A stretch of 64,000 bases of DNA, from assembly GCA_019915015.1 (NCBI GenBank), contig JAHBBC010000009.1, forward strand, positions 62,001-126,000, given 5' to 3'. The notes beneath the pieces are model-generated. The model was given only the letters and a program-made list of their open reading frames with translations, was not told the DNA's origin and searched no databases. The DNA is from Auriscalpium vulgare. Taxonomy: Eukaryota; Basidiomycota; Agaricomycetes; Russulales; Auriscalpiaceae. A program made the translations under genes and the position numbers. Positions 33,827-45,380 of the stretch are shown in pieces; position 1 is the first letter of the stretch; each line of letters begins with the position of its first letter.

Positions 33827-36155
33827 ATGGGTAACATTCCCCCACAGGTGTTCGTCCTTCTTGCCCCTAGCTCATGCTCGGGAAGTCGCGCGTAAGTATA
33901 TGTGAAGCTCTATGGCTACTTCATTATAGTGACGTAGCTGATGATATCCACGCGCAGAACCGAGTCGTCGGAGACGGTCGATACTGTCGACTCGTATAAG
34001 TCGCGGTCGCCGGTCAGCTTGATCCCACCAGAACTCCTATCTCGTGTGTTTCATTTGCTGGCCTCTATCGATCCTCCAAGCTGCCGGATCGAAGACTCGA
34101 CATTGTCGACATCGTTCGAACTGGGTTGGATAGCCGTTACGCATGTATGCCAACGCTGGCGACAGGTGCGTCTGTTTCTTGCTCCCGCCCTGCTGCCGAG
34201 ACCGAGCCTGTCGGCATCTTATTCAGGTTGCTCTCGAAGACTCAGCACTGTGGACCAACATCGACCTCAGTATGTTGTCGCACAAGTGGCTGACAGAATT
34301 CTTCTCGCGAATTGGCACACGCGCCCTTCTGTCCGTAACGATCACCTCTGGCACGTTCGGCTGGCTCCGAGTCAAACAGAACTATCCTTTGCTGGAGGAA
34401 GGGCTTCTCTTCTCCACAGATATCATATCGCGCATACACAGTCTGGAGTTTGACTCTTCACGCCATCTCGTTCTGTTCAACAGACTCTTGCAAAATGCCG
34501 CATGTACTCAGCTCCCCAACCTGGAGGAGCTCATCTTGCGCCACGTCGACCATCACCCACCTTATATGGTCCCGACTGCCAACATCCCACATCTAAGGAT
34601 CTTACACCTTACACTCGTCGGCCTCGATTGGCAGACTTTCCGACTGTCAAATATCGTCGATCTCTACGTATATTTCCCCAGTCGCGTCCCGCACATCGCG
34701 CGACGCACGTCCGTATCTGACGTGTGCGATGCCCTCGCTTTCATGACCCGGCTCGAGCGCTTGTCGCTCAGTAACATCTTCGCTACTCAGTCCGTGGCCT
34801 CGACCGAAATCCACCGTACACCGAATGTCGAATTGTCTGTCCTCGTCACATTTAAATTGGAGGGCTCCTACAATGACTGCAGTGCTCTCCTCTCCCGCCT
34901 TATCATGCCCTCCTTGCGGACCCTCGATGTACACCAGGATCCGAATACCTTTCCCTCGTCCCCCATCCGTCTGCATCCATCCATCACACCCGAGCTGCAG
35001 CGCCTATGCCTCTCCAATGCCCCTCTGGATTGGACAAGCCCATTTCCCCCGACGCTTCTGCGTCTTTCGATAAATCATACCTGTCTCCGGAGGGACTTGA
35101 CATCCGAGGAGACTCTTAGCTGGTACTTGCCAGAGCTCAGCATCTTCGCACAGAGGCTAAGAGCCACCGAGCTCCAAACGCTCGCCCTCGTACATGCCAC
35201 GCCGACCATTACACAAACGCCGGTGGAGGATATGAGAATCAATATGCCAGATTTGAAGACGCTGGAAATGAAGGATTCGACGGCCAACGTCTTCACCCTG
35301 GCAAATATTTTCGACTTGCCGCTGAATTCGGAGAGGCATATCGAGCTTACCGACAACGGGGTCAATATAGTAGGCCTCCGCCGTCCTTCCATCCTAACTG
35401 GTCTGGTCAAGCCATTTGACTCCATGGATTACCCGCCGCATGCCATGTCCCTCGTATACGACACTTCGCACTGTTCTAGGACGACCCAGCAGCTTCAATT
35501 GTGGCCCACTCCGCAAGACTGGTCTTCACAGGTTCGGCTCGCAGGCAGCCACCCCGAGCTCTCCATCGAAATCAATTCTCCGGAACATCTCATCGTGGAC
35601 ACCAAGGCCTTTACGGATCTCTTCTTGGGTGCCGTTGAGTCGCTCTCACTGCAATGTCCTCAGTGGGTGAAGCCGACATGGCGCACGTGGCTCTACCGTG
35701 CCTCCGCCGTCAAGCTGCTCCGCCTGTCCTCTTATGGCACAGCGGACGTGGTCTTCCAAGCCATGATGCCCCTGGGCGGGGCGAGGGATGTGCTTTTCCC
35801 GTTGCTCGAGACGCTCGTCCTCGCATTCACCGATTTGCCCGGGTACAAACCGGAGAAAATGCTTATAGCGTGTGCGAGAGCGAGGAAGGCGGCTGGCTTC
35901 CCTATTCGTGAGGTCAGGCTGCAGATGGATGTACCGTGGGTGGGCGCTTTGCGCAGGGTGGTGCCGGTTGTCACGATCGGTACGGTAACAGTCGCGCGCC
36001 ATGAGATTCCGAATGTTGCGCTCGTCGAGCATGGGCAGTTCAGCGCGCAGGAGGATCACGGTGGTACACTCATCTTCTCATCTAAATCCAGTCACAATTT
36101 CAGTCTTTTAATCCCTTCCTTGAGGCCTGAGGACCAAGCGAGCGGTGAGATCTGA
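33827..36155 (+). CDS. F-box-like protein, lineage C, intact copy
   Basis: Predicted SCF substrate adaptor, 733 aa. Proposed exon 1 at 33827-33891 (MGNIPPQVFVLLAPSS), intron 33892-33957 (66 nt, GTAAGT...GCGCAG), exon 2 at 33958-34165, intron 34166-34226 (61 nt, GTGCGT...TTCAG), exon 3 at 34227-36155. Phases join cleanly. The core SLIPPELLSRVFHLL is near residues 38-52 and VTHVCQRWRQ near 82-91; the second intron splits the conserved RWRQ|VAL segment. The rest is leucine-rich-like (LPNLEELILRHVD, TPELQRLCL). It differs from the 13.9-kb copy in being open throughout. Module copy 6 lies just upstream, and the gene ends 61 bp from the convergent lineage A copy 2. Confidence 0.88.
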
Positions 36156-36216
36156 GATGCTCGGGCTTATACTTGTCGGCAAAAGTAATGGTATGTAACA
36201 CGCAAACCTATATGCA

Positions 36217-37994
36217 TCACGCGCCGCCCGACTCCTCGCCCTCGCTCATGTCTTCGTCCCCCGTTGCTGACACGCAACCCACCAAACCTTCCGCCTTGCG
36301 CAACCACTGGCGCGTCGCACCGCAACGGAGGAGCTTGAGCTTACTGAGCGGAGCACCGCGCTCTTGTCGGCGCTCAAGCTCGCGGAGCAGTACCTCCCCG
36401 ACGGATACGCCGAAATACTCGTCGTCCTTCTCCACCCCATCCTCCTGCGAAAAACGGTGCGCTAGGGGCACGCGTTCCAACTTCAGTCTGTATAGCTTCG
36501 GCCACACAATCGCGCATCCCGTTGCGCCGCCTCGCTGCCATGTTCCATCCTCTATGCTCGCAGACAAGAGCATGCAGAGCGTCATCCCCGCCCTCCCGGC
36601 AGCCTGCAGCATCTGTAACCGGGCAGCTGCGCCAAACTCATCCAGCCACGTCGTCGGCGAGAGCATGGGGTCGCTTCTGCGGGTGTTAAGAGTCATTGAA
36701 AGCAAGCGTAACTTGCGCACGCCCATCTCCTTGGAGAGCGCTCGGATGCCGTCGACAACCGTGTCCGATGTGTACCAACCGAACTCAAAGACTCGGCTTA
36801 TCGGTCCGCCGATCGCATGGCGCGCTGTGACGGTGACTGTGTCATTGTCCGTTGAGGAGTACTCGATGGAACGAAATGGGTCCGCCGCATACCCACGCGG
36901 AGGCGCGAGGAACGGGTACAGTGGGGCAGAGTCTGACACGCCTTCCATGTACGATGACACATGGAGTGTGATGATGTTGGGGGCGTCCAGATGGCGAAGA
37001 AAGCCAACACAGTCTTCGAGTGCGCCGGAGATCCAAAGTGTGCGCAATGATGGAAGCGGGATCATCTGGGAAGTGTCCGAGTGTTGGGGTAGGGAAGAAA
37101 ATGTGCCGAGCCAGTTGAACAGGTAGAGTGTCTGGATGCGGCAGAGACGTCGTAGCCCAGCGATGCACTCGGCAAAAGGGGGATCGGGCATCAGAAAAGA
37201 GGACAGTGATAGAGTCATGAGATTGGGTAAGAACGACGCCGTCCACGTGAAAGATTCGGCACTGAACATCTTCAGCACGCGTAGGCGGGGTGCATTGTCT
37301 GCAAACAGGTCGGAGGCGGGTACATCGTGGACATGGGCGATCTCGAGAAGTGGGGCCGGCGTACGTAGCAGTTCCACGAGACTGTCACGGCTGCCTTCAT
37401 AGCCATGGGTGTCGATGTGTTGGACACGTTCGAGGGTGGCAACGGGCAGATGCACTGGAGGCGGGATTCTTTCTTCCTCCTGGGGTTTGGGAGACCACGT
37501 AATTACGAGCGGCGCGTTTCGAGAGCGTTCAAGGATTGCTTTGGCCCACTGTGGGGGCAGTGGGACCACGATGTGACGCCATAAGGATGCATTGTTGAGG
37601 AAGACTTGCCTCCAGTGGCGGCAGACATGGGTTAACCGTATCCACGGCACGGTGCGCGAGACATGACCAGCGACCGCGATGCGCTCGCGCCGCTCTTGGC
37701 TCAGAAGATACGAGAATATGTTGCCCATGGCTTCGGGTGGAAGGCGGGACACGGCCGCGGCGCGCACGAGTTGATGCGGGCATCCAGAATCAACAGCAAA
37801 GACGCGACGGCGGCCCTTTCATTTTGCAACGTGGATACATATTTGGGGGAGTAGGTGTCGGCTTGAGACAATCGCGACAGGAGGGTGGATAACCAGAAAT
37901 CCGCAGTGCTGTGAGGCAGACTTCAGTCCGACGTTCATCGAAACAGATTTGTCGCGCACCTTTTTCCGGGAGCTAGTTCAACTTGACCCTCCAT
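36217..37994 (-). pseudogene. F-box-like protein, lineage A copy 2, frameshifted
   Basis: Structure as in lineage A copy 1: exon 1 at 37994-37960 (MEGQVELAPGK), intron 37959-37909 (51 nt, GTGCGC...CACAG), exon 2 at 37908-36217. Relative to copy 1, about five extra bases (CCGCG-type, near 37755-37759) sit just before the F-box, so the exons no longer join in one frame (total length is not a multiple of three). Downstream the frame is open to 36217 and well conserved (VSRLPPEAMGNIFSYLL, LTHVCRHWRQV, SEGEESGGA end). A shorter protein starting at an internal ATG (MGNIFSYLL) would lack the front of the F-box. No other defect was seen, so the lesion looks recent, or it is an assembly error. Confidence 0.75.
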
Positions 37995-38169
37995 GCGCCG
38001 CTATATTTCACTCCTCTTAGGATGTGTAGTTTGCTTTGGGAAGAGGTGACCGTGATTGTTCGAGGCAAGTTTCGTTGTTCACATTGTCTGGGACACGCGG
38101 TGACCCAGCCACGTGTTGGGCGCGCCAGAAAAATCTCATTGATTATTGCATTGAGGCTCATCAAACGGC

Positions 38170-39130
38170 GACGCTCGCTATATATGAATTCCGACTCTCA
38201 AAGTGAAGGCAGTACTTATGCGGGAGGTAAGGACCGTGGTGACCTGAATTGTGCGCGCGAAGTTCCGAGTTGGGCGGCAACTTGAACAGGCGCCTGGCAG
38301 TCGCCTGGCCGACTGCTCTCTTTGACCTCAACCACCACCACGACTGCGGCAGTGGACGCTTGACAACATCTCCAGGACTCCTCTTTGCACCTTCGCCATC
38401 TAGGTGCTCGTCCATCCACTGGACCTTCCTCAACTTTCGCCATCGACACGTCCGCCGGCACGTCGACCTCAGGATGAGAAGGGACATGCAGCAAACAAAG
38501 GCTTGCAGGTACGTCACCATCTCCCCTCAGTTGGCCGTATTACAATTCACGAATGCGCGTCAGTACTAGAACTGCGCCTGCTTGCATGCCACTCCCTCTC
38601 GACCGGGTACGAACCTCCATTTGGGATTGGCGAGCACCTCGATAAATAGCCTGCCGGAAACGCATGCTCTCGGACTTAAGAATGCAAGCTGAGAAGGCAT
38701 GCGAGGAGGAAGGCAGGCTGCGGAGTTACCGGTCATGCATCATGGCTCCAGGTGCGTCGGCGACTTTCGTCCCTTTTTGCATGCGCTCACCTAGTGCCTC
38801 CTTTCCTCCCTCTGGTCAGCCCCGAGCAGCCCGCCTAAGATACACCTCCATAGGCTTGAATGAAACTCTTTTTTCCTCGCGCACGGTGACACTTGTCGCA
38901 CCTTGATCTTGCCAAATGCAAGTTGGCGCAGACGGCCACCGCTGCATTGAAGAGACTTTCATTGCAAGTCCGCTCTGTCGTCGAGCTGCCCATACATCAC
39001 GGCCCTTCCATGAGCAACACGAGCGCCCTCATTCAATTCTGCAATTTCGGTGAACATCGTCTCCAGAGGCTGAACAGACACCCCGGGCCTCCGGCCCGCT
39101 GACAAGTCACCGAATTGCCGCCGCCGCAAG
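38170..39130 (+). repeat. Module copy 7, between lineage A copy 2 and intact lineage B gene
   Basis: The same order as at the left end: lineage A (-), then module (+). It opens with CTCAAAGTGAAGGCAGTACT (38195-38214) and has GGACGCTTGACAACATCTCC at 38354 and CACGTCGACCTCAGGATGAG near 38460. It then shows AG|GTACGTCA near 38510, a GTGCGTCGGCGACTTTCG donor near 38752, GCATGCGCTCACC and a GGTCAG acceptor, and runs into CGGGCCTCCGGCCCGCTGAC near 39085, shortly before the lineage B start codon. The third block is shorter than in other copies. Confidence 0.65.
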
Positions 39131-39242
39131 TCCAGTTGCACTTCCCTCCCTTCCACGACGACCATCCCGTCCCCTTTCTATCATCGACGCTACGACCAAA
39201 ACAACGCTCTATCAACTTCTAGCTGAAGTGCTGCGCTGAGAT

Positions 39243-41388
39243 ATGGACGGCTTACCCATGCAAATGTGCGTACCAGCTTCTAGCTCTACTAGTACATGTT
39301 CCTCACCTGACGATTGCCCAGGTCGTCTTCTGCCCCATTGGATGGGCCTGCCATTGCTATCCGGCTCGCTCAGCTAGACGACGTGCCCGTGTATACTGCC
39401 GCAATAACTTCAAGGTCCACTAGCATCTGCGACAAGGAGCTCAGCCTCGAGAACTTCTTGGCCGCGCTCCGGACTCGGCACAGTAACGACGTCGACGCCA
39501 TCTTACTAGTCAAACAAGCCATCGAAGAGCGCTACGAACAGGAGGAGCGCACCGTCGAGTCTGCCCTGCGACTGCTTAGGAGCCAACGCAACGAGCTAGC
39601 CCCTGTCTCTCGACTTCCCCCTGAGATCCTCTCCCTCGTCTTCAGATTCCTGTCCGACATTGATCCTCCACTGCTATCGATCAAAAGACCGGGTTGGCCA
39701 ACCGTGACAAACGTGTGCCAGCGCTGGCGGCAGACTGCTCTGGCGCAAAGCTGTCTGTGGTCTCGCATCCAATTCAACATGGGCGAGCGGTGGGTACGGG
39801 CGTCGCTGGCGCGCGCCGGGTCAGCGCCGCTCGAACTTATGCTCGAACTTCCTGGACGGCGCGTTTTCGCGTGGGAAGTTGACGTGGTGAAAGCGAACAT
39901 CGCACGCGCCATGCATTTCAAGTTTCGCACCTCACGTTTCGAAACTGCCGACCAGGAGGAGAAGTTGTTACAGACACCCGCTCCCATGCTGGAGGGTCTG
40001 GATGCCAGATTTGAGACGGATGGATCTCTGTACAGCTCTCTTCCTGCCACCATGTTCGGAGGACAGGTTCCGAAGCTGCAACATCTGCGCTTCGCCGGAC
40101 GGTCCTTCCCATGGCATTCGCCGCTTCTGAAGGCCCTGGTGACGTTGGACATGTCTTACGTCAGTACCTCGCGCGATCACATCCTTCAGCGGCACATCTT
40201 TCCTCTAGAAACTATTATCGCTGGCCTACAGAACATGCAGCAGCTCGAGCGGCTCTCGTTCGATCTTGTCCTTCCTCTCGTTCACACTCCAAACGATAAT
40301 TGCGCTGACCTCCCAAGTCTCAAATTCCTCGCTATCAACGGAACACTGCGCGATATCATCTTATTCTTGCAACACACCACAGTACCGCCGAACACCCAGG
40401 TTACCTTGGGCTTGGAACCCTTGCAACGGTACCGGCGGGTGGTGGCGCAGCCAGTCATCGACAATCCCGTTCATAATGACGACGGTCTCTTCACAAACGA
40501 CACCCCCGGCGACAAAGAGCTGGCCGCATTCCTACGCACAGCGCTCTCGATGCTCTGCCGTCACGACGCTTCGCCCCTTCGGACCATTTCAAAGCTCTCT
40601 GTATGCAGAGGTACCGGAGACAAGGCCGCGCTCACAACAGGATCAAACTTGCCGATATGCGTGCGCGCATACTGTGGCGACACGCCCCTCACCTCGGCAC
40701 CGGAGCTCTCCATCTCATTCAAGCTCGCAGGACACGCCTACTTCTGGGATACACCCTTCGCGTCCGCAACCACCGTCCGCGCGCTCGCTTCGGCGCACCT
40801 CCAGGAACTCGTTATCGGGGATCCGTCGTTCGACGAGGTGAACTGGGCCGCCCTCAAGAGCATGCGGAGCCTCAATCTGCGCAGGGTCGAGGCATGGGGC
40901 GGCGCTGCCGTATCATTCTTGAAGCTGCTCCTCCCGCCATTGCAGCGCGACGGTCGGGGTATCGCAACTCCTTCTGCAAGCTCGAGCACGGCGACGGGAG
41001 ATGTGTGCTTCCTTCCGACTGTGCGTTCTGTGTCGCTGCGCTGGGCCTCTTTCCGGCATCTGTCATTCCCAGAGCAAGACCTCCCGAGACGGTTTGCACG
41101 CCGCGCGGCGTTGGGCGCTCCGCTGCAAACGCTGGATATCGACGCTCCTTTGTCGATCCGGATTTCGACGCTGAGAGGTTTGCGAATGGCGTGTCCGAAG
41201 ATGGCGCTCACGGGAATCGAGTTCAAACGTTGGCAGGAGGACGCGGACGAGGAGGTGGAAATGGTGACTGCATTGGACATGTGCGAGGCGTCGAGGTGTA
41301 GCTGACTTGCTTTTTCCAGGGTTCTGAGAAGTCCAATGTATCGATGGGCGGCGATAGCTGCAACAGCGATTGGAACTACTACGGTTGA
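39243..41388 (+). CDS. F-box-like protein, lineage B, intact copy
   Basis: Predicted SCF substrate adaptor, 677 aa. Exon 1 at 39243-39265 (MDGLPMQ plus two bases), intron 39266-39321 (56 nt, GTGCGT...GCCCAG), exon 2 at 39322-41263, intron 41264-41319 (56 nt, GTGACT...TTCCAG), exon 3 at 41320-41388 ending GDSCNSDWNYYG and TGA. The terminal intron is supported because both broken lineage B copies keep the same donor/acceptor pair. An N-terminal helix-rich stretch (IEERYEQEERTVESALRLL) precedes SRLPPEILSLVFRFL near residues 104-118 and NVCQRWRQTAL. Leucine-rich-like repeats follow (MQQLERLSFDLVLPL; SMRSLNLRRVEAWGG). Source-like relative of the copies at 9 kb and 0.9 kb. Confidence 0.9.
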
Positions 41389-41658
41389 GCATTGGTGATG
41401 GGTGACCGGTGGCAGTTAGGGTATGTGTTACGCGAGTGGCAGGGGTAGCAGTAGAGAGTAAAATGAGCTAGCACGTGACGGTAGCGAGGAGCGCTGCCCA
41501 GGACTGATTACTTAAATAAGAATTTCTTTTCCTATACCAGCATATTCTCTGCTGGTTGGACACCCAAAAGCACTGTTAATCTCGATTGAAGCCCAGGCCG
41601 CCTACAGCTTATCAAGTTCGCAAGTTCTACTCGTACAGAACGATCGCCTACCATTAAT

Positions 41659-43479
41659 ATGGCTCGTTCTGACGACAAGATGATGTCCGACTGGTGCGCA
41701 TGCGCACGATGATGCTCTACACACCATCTACTGACAAAGAACGTCCACAGCCCAAGATATGCCTCGCCTGACGAGTTCTGGGACAGCGCTACCTCCGCAC
41801 GATTTGCACCCATTATGTCCCCAGCACCGGGCAAGTCGACAGCGCAGCTCTTCGCGGAGATAGATGCAGAGGATCTCGCCATCCAGCGCGCACTCCATCT
41901 TCTACGCAGCCGCCGCAACACCCTGGCTACCATCCACCGCCTTCCCCCCGAGATCGTGATCCGCATCTTCAAGCTCTGCGCAGACTCCCGTGACGGCCAG
42001 CGGGCGACTCGAACCATCGGCTGGTTCAGCGTGACACATGTCTGCCAGCGCTGGAGACAGATCGGGATAGGGTCTGCAGGCCTCTGGTCCACGGTGACGT
42101 TCGCCCTCGGGGAGGACTGGGCGGAGGAGATGTACCGACGCTCTCAGGGAGCCCCGGTTGACGTGCTCGCGGAGGGCACAGTCCCGCTCACGACATACAA
42201 TCTCGTCGCTGCGCATCTGCCCCACACGCGCAGCCTCACTCTTGGGTCCCTCCAATCTCGCCCTGCGCTTCCCCTGCTCTCCTCAGAGCGTCCCGCGCCG
42301 CTGCTCGAGACGTTGTCCATCGGAGACATGATGTCGGGTAGTGAAGCACCACATCATTACGACCTCCTCTCCTGCTATGCGCGCTCGCTGCGGAATCTGA
42401 AGGTCAGCACGGCTTGGATTGAAATCCCGTGGTTGAGGCAGTTGGTATCTCTGGACGTGACGTGCGATCGGCACATAGGGCCGTTCCATAAGCAGAGCTG
42501 CTCCATGGGCCACATACTGCTCGTTCTCTCGAGCTTGAACAAGCTGGAGTCGCTCTGCATGTCGTATGCTGTACCTCCCACACCCGCCGCACAATCCACT
42601 GCTTATTGGCCAGTCGTCATGCCTCGGCTGAAGACGTTGAAGATAGAAGAGAACATAACGGGCGCCACGAGATTCCTCGACTACGTGCGTACGCCGAGCT
42701 GTGCCAAGCTAGCTGTGACGCTGGAGTGCAGCGTCAGCTCCAAGGAACAGATTCGGGAGTCCTTCGGGCGCATAACGGCGTGGATGGATGTAAACTGCCC
42801 GGTGGCGGCCCAGGCGCTCCGACTCACCTCGCAGCACCATGGCCCCATCGAGGATGTGTGCATGGAGACCTTCCGTCGCTCCGAAGATGCGCCATTCGCA
42901 TTCCGCGTTCGGGACAACAAGGCGGAGGGCGACGTGTGCATCACGCTCCAGTGGAAGGATCGCGGTCGACCTGGTATGGATGAGACCGAGCTCGGATTTA
43001 TGTGCTACGACGCGGTGGCGTCGACACAGCTGCGACAGCTCGTGATCAATCTTCCAGTTTGGGAAGAGAGCTCCTGGACTAAGCGAGCGGATACGCTCAT
43101 AGGGGTCGAGCGGTTACTTGTTGCCAAGCAGGCTGCGTGGACGCTTGTCGAGATTTTCGGGAAGTTACCTGGAGACACCAAAAACCGCGGGGCGCAAGCG
43201 GCCGATGAAGAGGAAGACAAAAAACCTGATTTCTTTCTCCCCGCCCTGACATCCTTACACATCAGCGAGGTCCCTCTTGACAACGCGTGGGCGCACTGGG
43301 ATGCGATGATGTACGGCAAGGAGCTATATGACTGGCTGCACGCGCGTTTGATTGCGGGATGTCCCCTTCAAGAGCTGGGTCTGCTCAGATACAAGGAGAA
43401 GCACGGATATTTGGAGAGATTGCGCACTGTTGCCGGACTGACCGTCCGCCACACGGAGGGCAATGACTTTTCGATTTGA
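41659..43479 (+). CDS. F-box-like protein, lineage F
   Basis: Predicted SCF substrate adaptor, 587 aa. Exon 1 at 41659-41693 (MARSDDKMMSD), intron 41694-41750 (57 nt, GTGCGC...CCACAG), exon 2 at 41751-43479. The phase (two bases in exon 1, one in exon 2) is the same as in lineages A, B and E. Without the first exon the frame would start at MSPAPGKST. HRLPPEIVIRIFKLC is near residues 75-89, VTHVCQRWRQIGI about 28 residues later. Repeats then follow (LPHTRSLTLGSLQ; MPRLKTLKI; FLPALTSLHISEVPL). It lies head-to-tail 270 bp after lineage B. Single copy in the window. No lesion seen. Confidence 0.9.
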
Positions 43480-43889
43480 CGGCTGTCGAACCAAGCACCT
43501 ACGTGACTCCTATGGGAGGCACGCCATCTGGATACCGTTCTGTTAGTGTCTTTGCTCCATTTCGTGGCTACTTGCCAGGCTATTTTCGTGTCGGGCGGCT
43601 CGGTCTGCGGCGCACGCAGGCTATGGATTATGATGTAGTATCACATCGCTCATATGTAGTAGACCTCATTTACATATACATGCAAGAGTGATCGAGTACG
43701 CATTGCGCGTTGCGCTGTATTCGTTCGCAGAGCTCGCCAAGCACCGCACCTATCTCTCGGAATAAGCTCCCGTCCCAGTCACATATGTCGCAAATAACGA
43801 AATCTATTGACGTACTTGTCATAGAGGACACCGCGCCGCGCCGCGGTCCTAAGCCGATGCCGGGCTTGGGGAGGCGTCAAGAAAAGCGG
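43480..43889. other. 3' flank of lineage F; no gene
   Basis: Contains no recognisable gene. It ends at the edge of repeat R copy 1. Confidence 0.4.
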
Positions 43890-44035
43890 ACAACATGGTT
43901 GTTCGTGCAGGAGTCGGAGTTGCGACCGGAAGTGCATTCCCTTTTTGGGCTCGCACACCTACCGCTAAGCTCTCGGATGGTTTTCATTCGAACGGCAGTC
44001 CATAAAAACTATGTAAATCGTGTCGAAAACATGCC

Positions 44036-44040
44036 AAAAG
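44036..44040 (+). repeat. Target-site duplication AAAAG (left)
   Basis: AAAAG immediately before the left LTR; the same five bases follow the right LTR at 45597-45601. Five base pairs is the usual size for Copia-type integration. Confidence 0.85.
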
Positions 44041-44256
44041 TGTTGAGGATTGATCTCGAGCAGGGGGATGAGCAGGAAGCAAAGAGCTCGGATTATCACG
44101 TCGTAGCAGACAGTAGCGTAGACGTAATCCGTGAAGAAGAGAAGAGCGGGCGAAAATGATGGGAACAAGCCACTCGGAAGATCCCGAGCAACTGTACAGT
44201 AGCGCGCGCGGCGGCCGGGCCGGCGAGCACGAACACGTGATCAAAATAGTTCAACA
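44041..44256 (-). repeat. 3' LTR of the gag-only element
   Basis: 216 bp, starts TGTTGAGGATTG and ends AATAGTTCAACA on the + strand, with a perfect 6-bp terminal inverted repeat. I saw no difference from 45381-45596. Confidence 0.9.
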
Positions 44257-44265
44257 CTTCCCCTC
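44257..44265 (-). other. Polypurine tract
   Basis: GAGGGGAAG on the reverse strand, touching the 3' LTR. This is the expected site for plus-strand priming in LTR retrotransposons. Confidence 0.7.
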
Positions 44266-44336
44266 GTGCGAGACCGGCATACAGTAGGAGAAGTAAGGAA
44301 GCAAAAGATAAATAAAAAAGTTAAACGTACTGTCCA

Positions 44337-45137
44337 TCACAAGGCAACACCAGTGTCAAACGTCACAGCAAGATCAGCCACGTTTGCTGTCTCGACCGAT
44401 CCAGGGACGGTCGGGCATTCGCTGGCGAAGTGTCCCCTTCCACCGCAGGTGAAGCAAACGACAGTCGGCTTGGCGCGAGATGTGCCCGGCTTCCCCTGGC
44501 TGCGAGCAGCTGCGAGCGCAGTGTTCGGAGCGGAACCTTCCGCCTCGACCTGCTTCCCCTTGCTCTGTGAAGCGTACTCGTCGAGGCAGCACTTGATGAC
44601 GTGCTCGACGTCGTCGTTCTGGAGATCGCCGCGAAGCGAGGCGAGGAAGATCTTCCAATCTCCGGTGGCTGGGAGCGAGCGCAGGAGAATTGTGATGAAG
44701 AGCTTGTCGGAAACTGGCTGACCAAGATTCACGAGCTGGGAACGGAGGGAACGAAGCTGGGCAACGTGCTTGGACATGGTGATGGAATTGTCGAAGGAGG
44801 ATGAAGTGAATGACGCCCAGAGCGAACCTTCGCGGTCAAGACCGGTGACCGAGTTCATGTCCTGGAGGCGCTGCCACACAGCGTGCGGGTCGCCCTCGAG
44901 GTCCTCGATGTGCGGATACTGGTCGCGGTGGATGTGCTTGGTGAGCACGGAGATGACCTCCGCAGCCCTGGCATCCCAGGTACGGACAGCGCGGAGAGGC
45001 CCGGTGGGGCGAGTGTCGACCCCAATCAGGATATCATAGAGGCCCTTGCCTCGGATGATGTTCTTGACCTGATACGACCAAGCGGCGAGATCTGCGTCTG
45101 ACTCGAGGATGACGCGATTGCTGGAGTGGTGGTCCAT
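44337..45137 (-). CDS. Gag-like protein with CCHC zinc knuckle
   Basis: 266 aa, starting at MDHHSSNRVILESDADLAAW, which is the first ATG in the frame; the frame is open further upstream (to 45266) without one. The N-terminal half has the layout of Copia-type Gag (UBN2/Retrotran_gag-like), with LAAWSYQVKNIIRGKGLYDI and a WQRLQDMNSV segment. A zinc knuckle CFTCGGRGHFASEC (CX2CX4HX4C) is near residues 228-241. The protein ends soon after, with no protease motif. Role by family: assembly of the virus-like particle and RNA binding in the cytoplasm. Frame intact. Confidence 0.88.
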   Translation of the reverse strand: MDHHSSNRVILESDADLAAWSYQVKNIIRGKGLYDILIGVDTRPTGPLRAVRTWDARAAEVISVLTKHIHRDQYPHIEDLEGDPHAVWQRLQDMNSVTGLDREGSLWASFTSSSFDNSITMSKHVAQLRSLRSQLVNLGQPVSDKLFITILLRSLPATGDWKIFLASLRGDLQNDDVEHVIKCCLDEYASQSKGKQVEAEGSAPNTALAAARSQGKPGTSRAKPTVVCFTCGGRGHFASECPTVPGSVETANVADLAVTFDTGVAL

Positions 45138-45380
45138 GACGAATGGCGAGTGGGGGGGAGAAAAGGAAAGGAATGTCGAGGGATGGGGGACAGGGAATGT
45201 GTGCACGATGACAAGACAAATATGCCCACCTGGGCTACAACGCGAAGTCCGATTACGCGAAGGCACTGCGACGTGAGGTCCAGTTACACGTCCACGAGCA
45301 CGACCGAAGCAGTACGGCCGGTGTAGAGTCGAGTGAGGGTGTGCAGGTCGATATTCCCAACGACCAAGGTAGACGGATTA

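Noticed and set aside
36173..37126. 317-codon forward open frame opposite lineage A copy 2
   Set aside because: It is antisense to the conserved F-box coding sequence, is Ser/Pro/Arg-rich, and has a counterpart opposite lineage A copy 1 only because the sense strand is conserved.
39314..39322. TTG start for lineage B
   Set aside because: It lies at the acceptor of a good 56-nt intron; an ATG exon upstream is conserved in the 8.8-kb copy.
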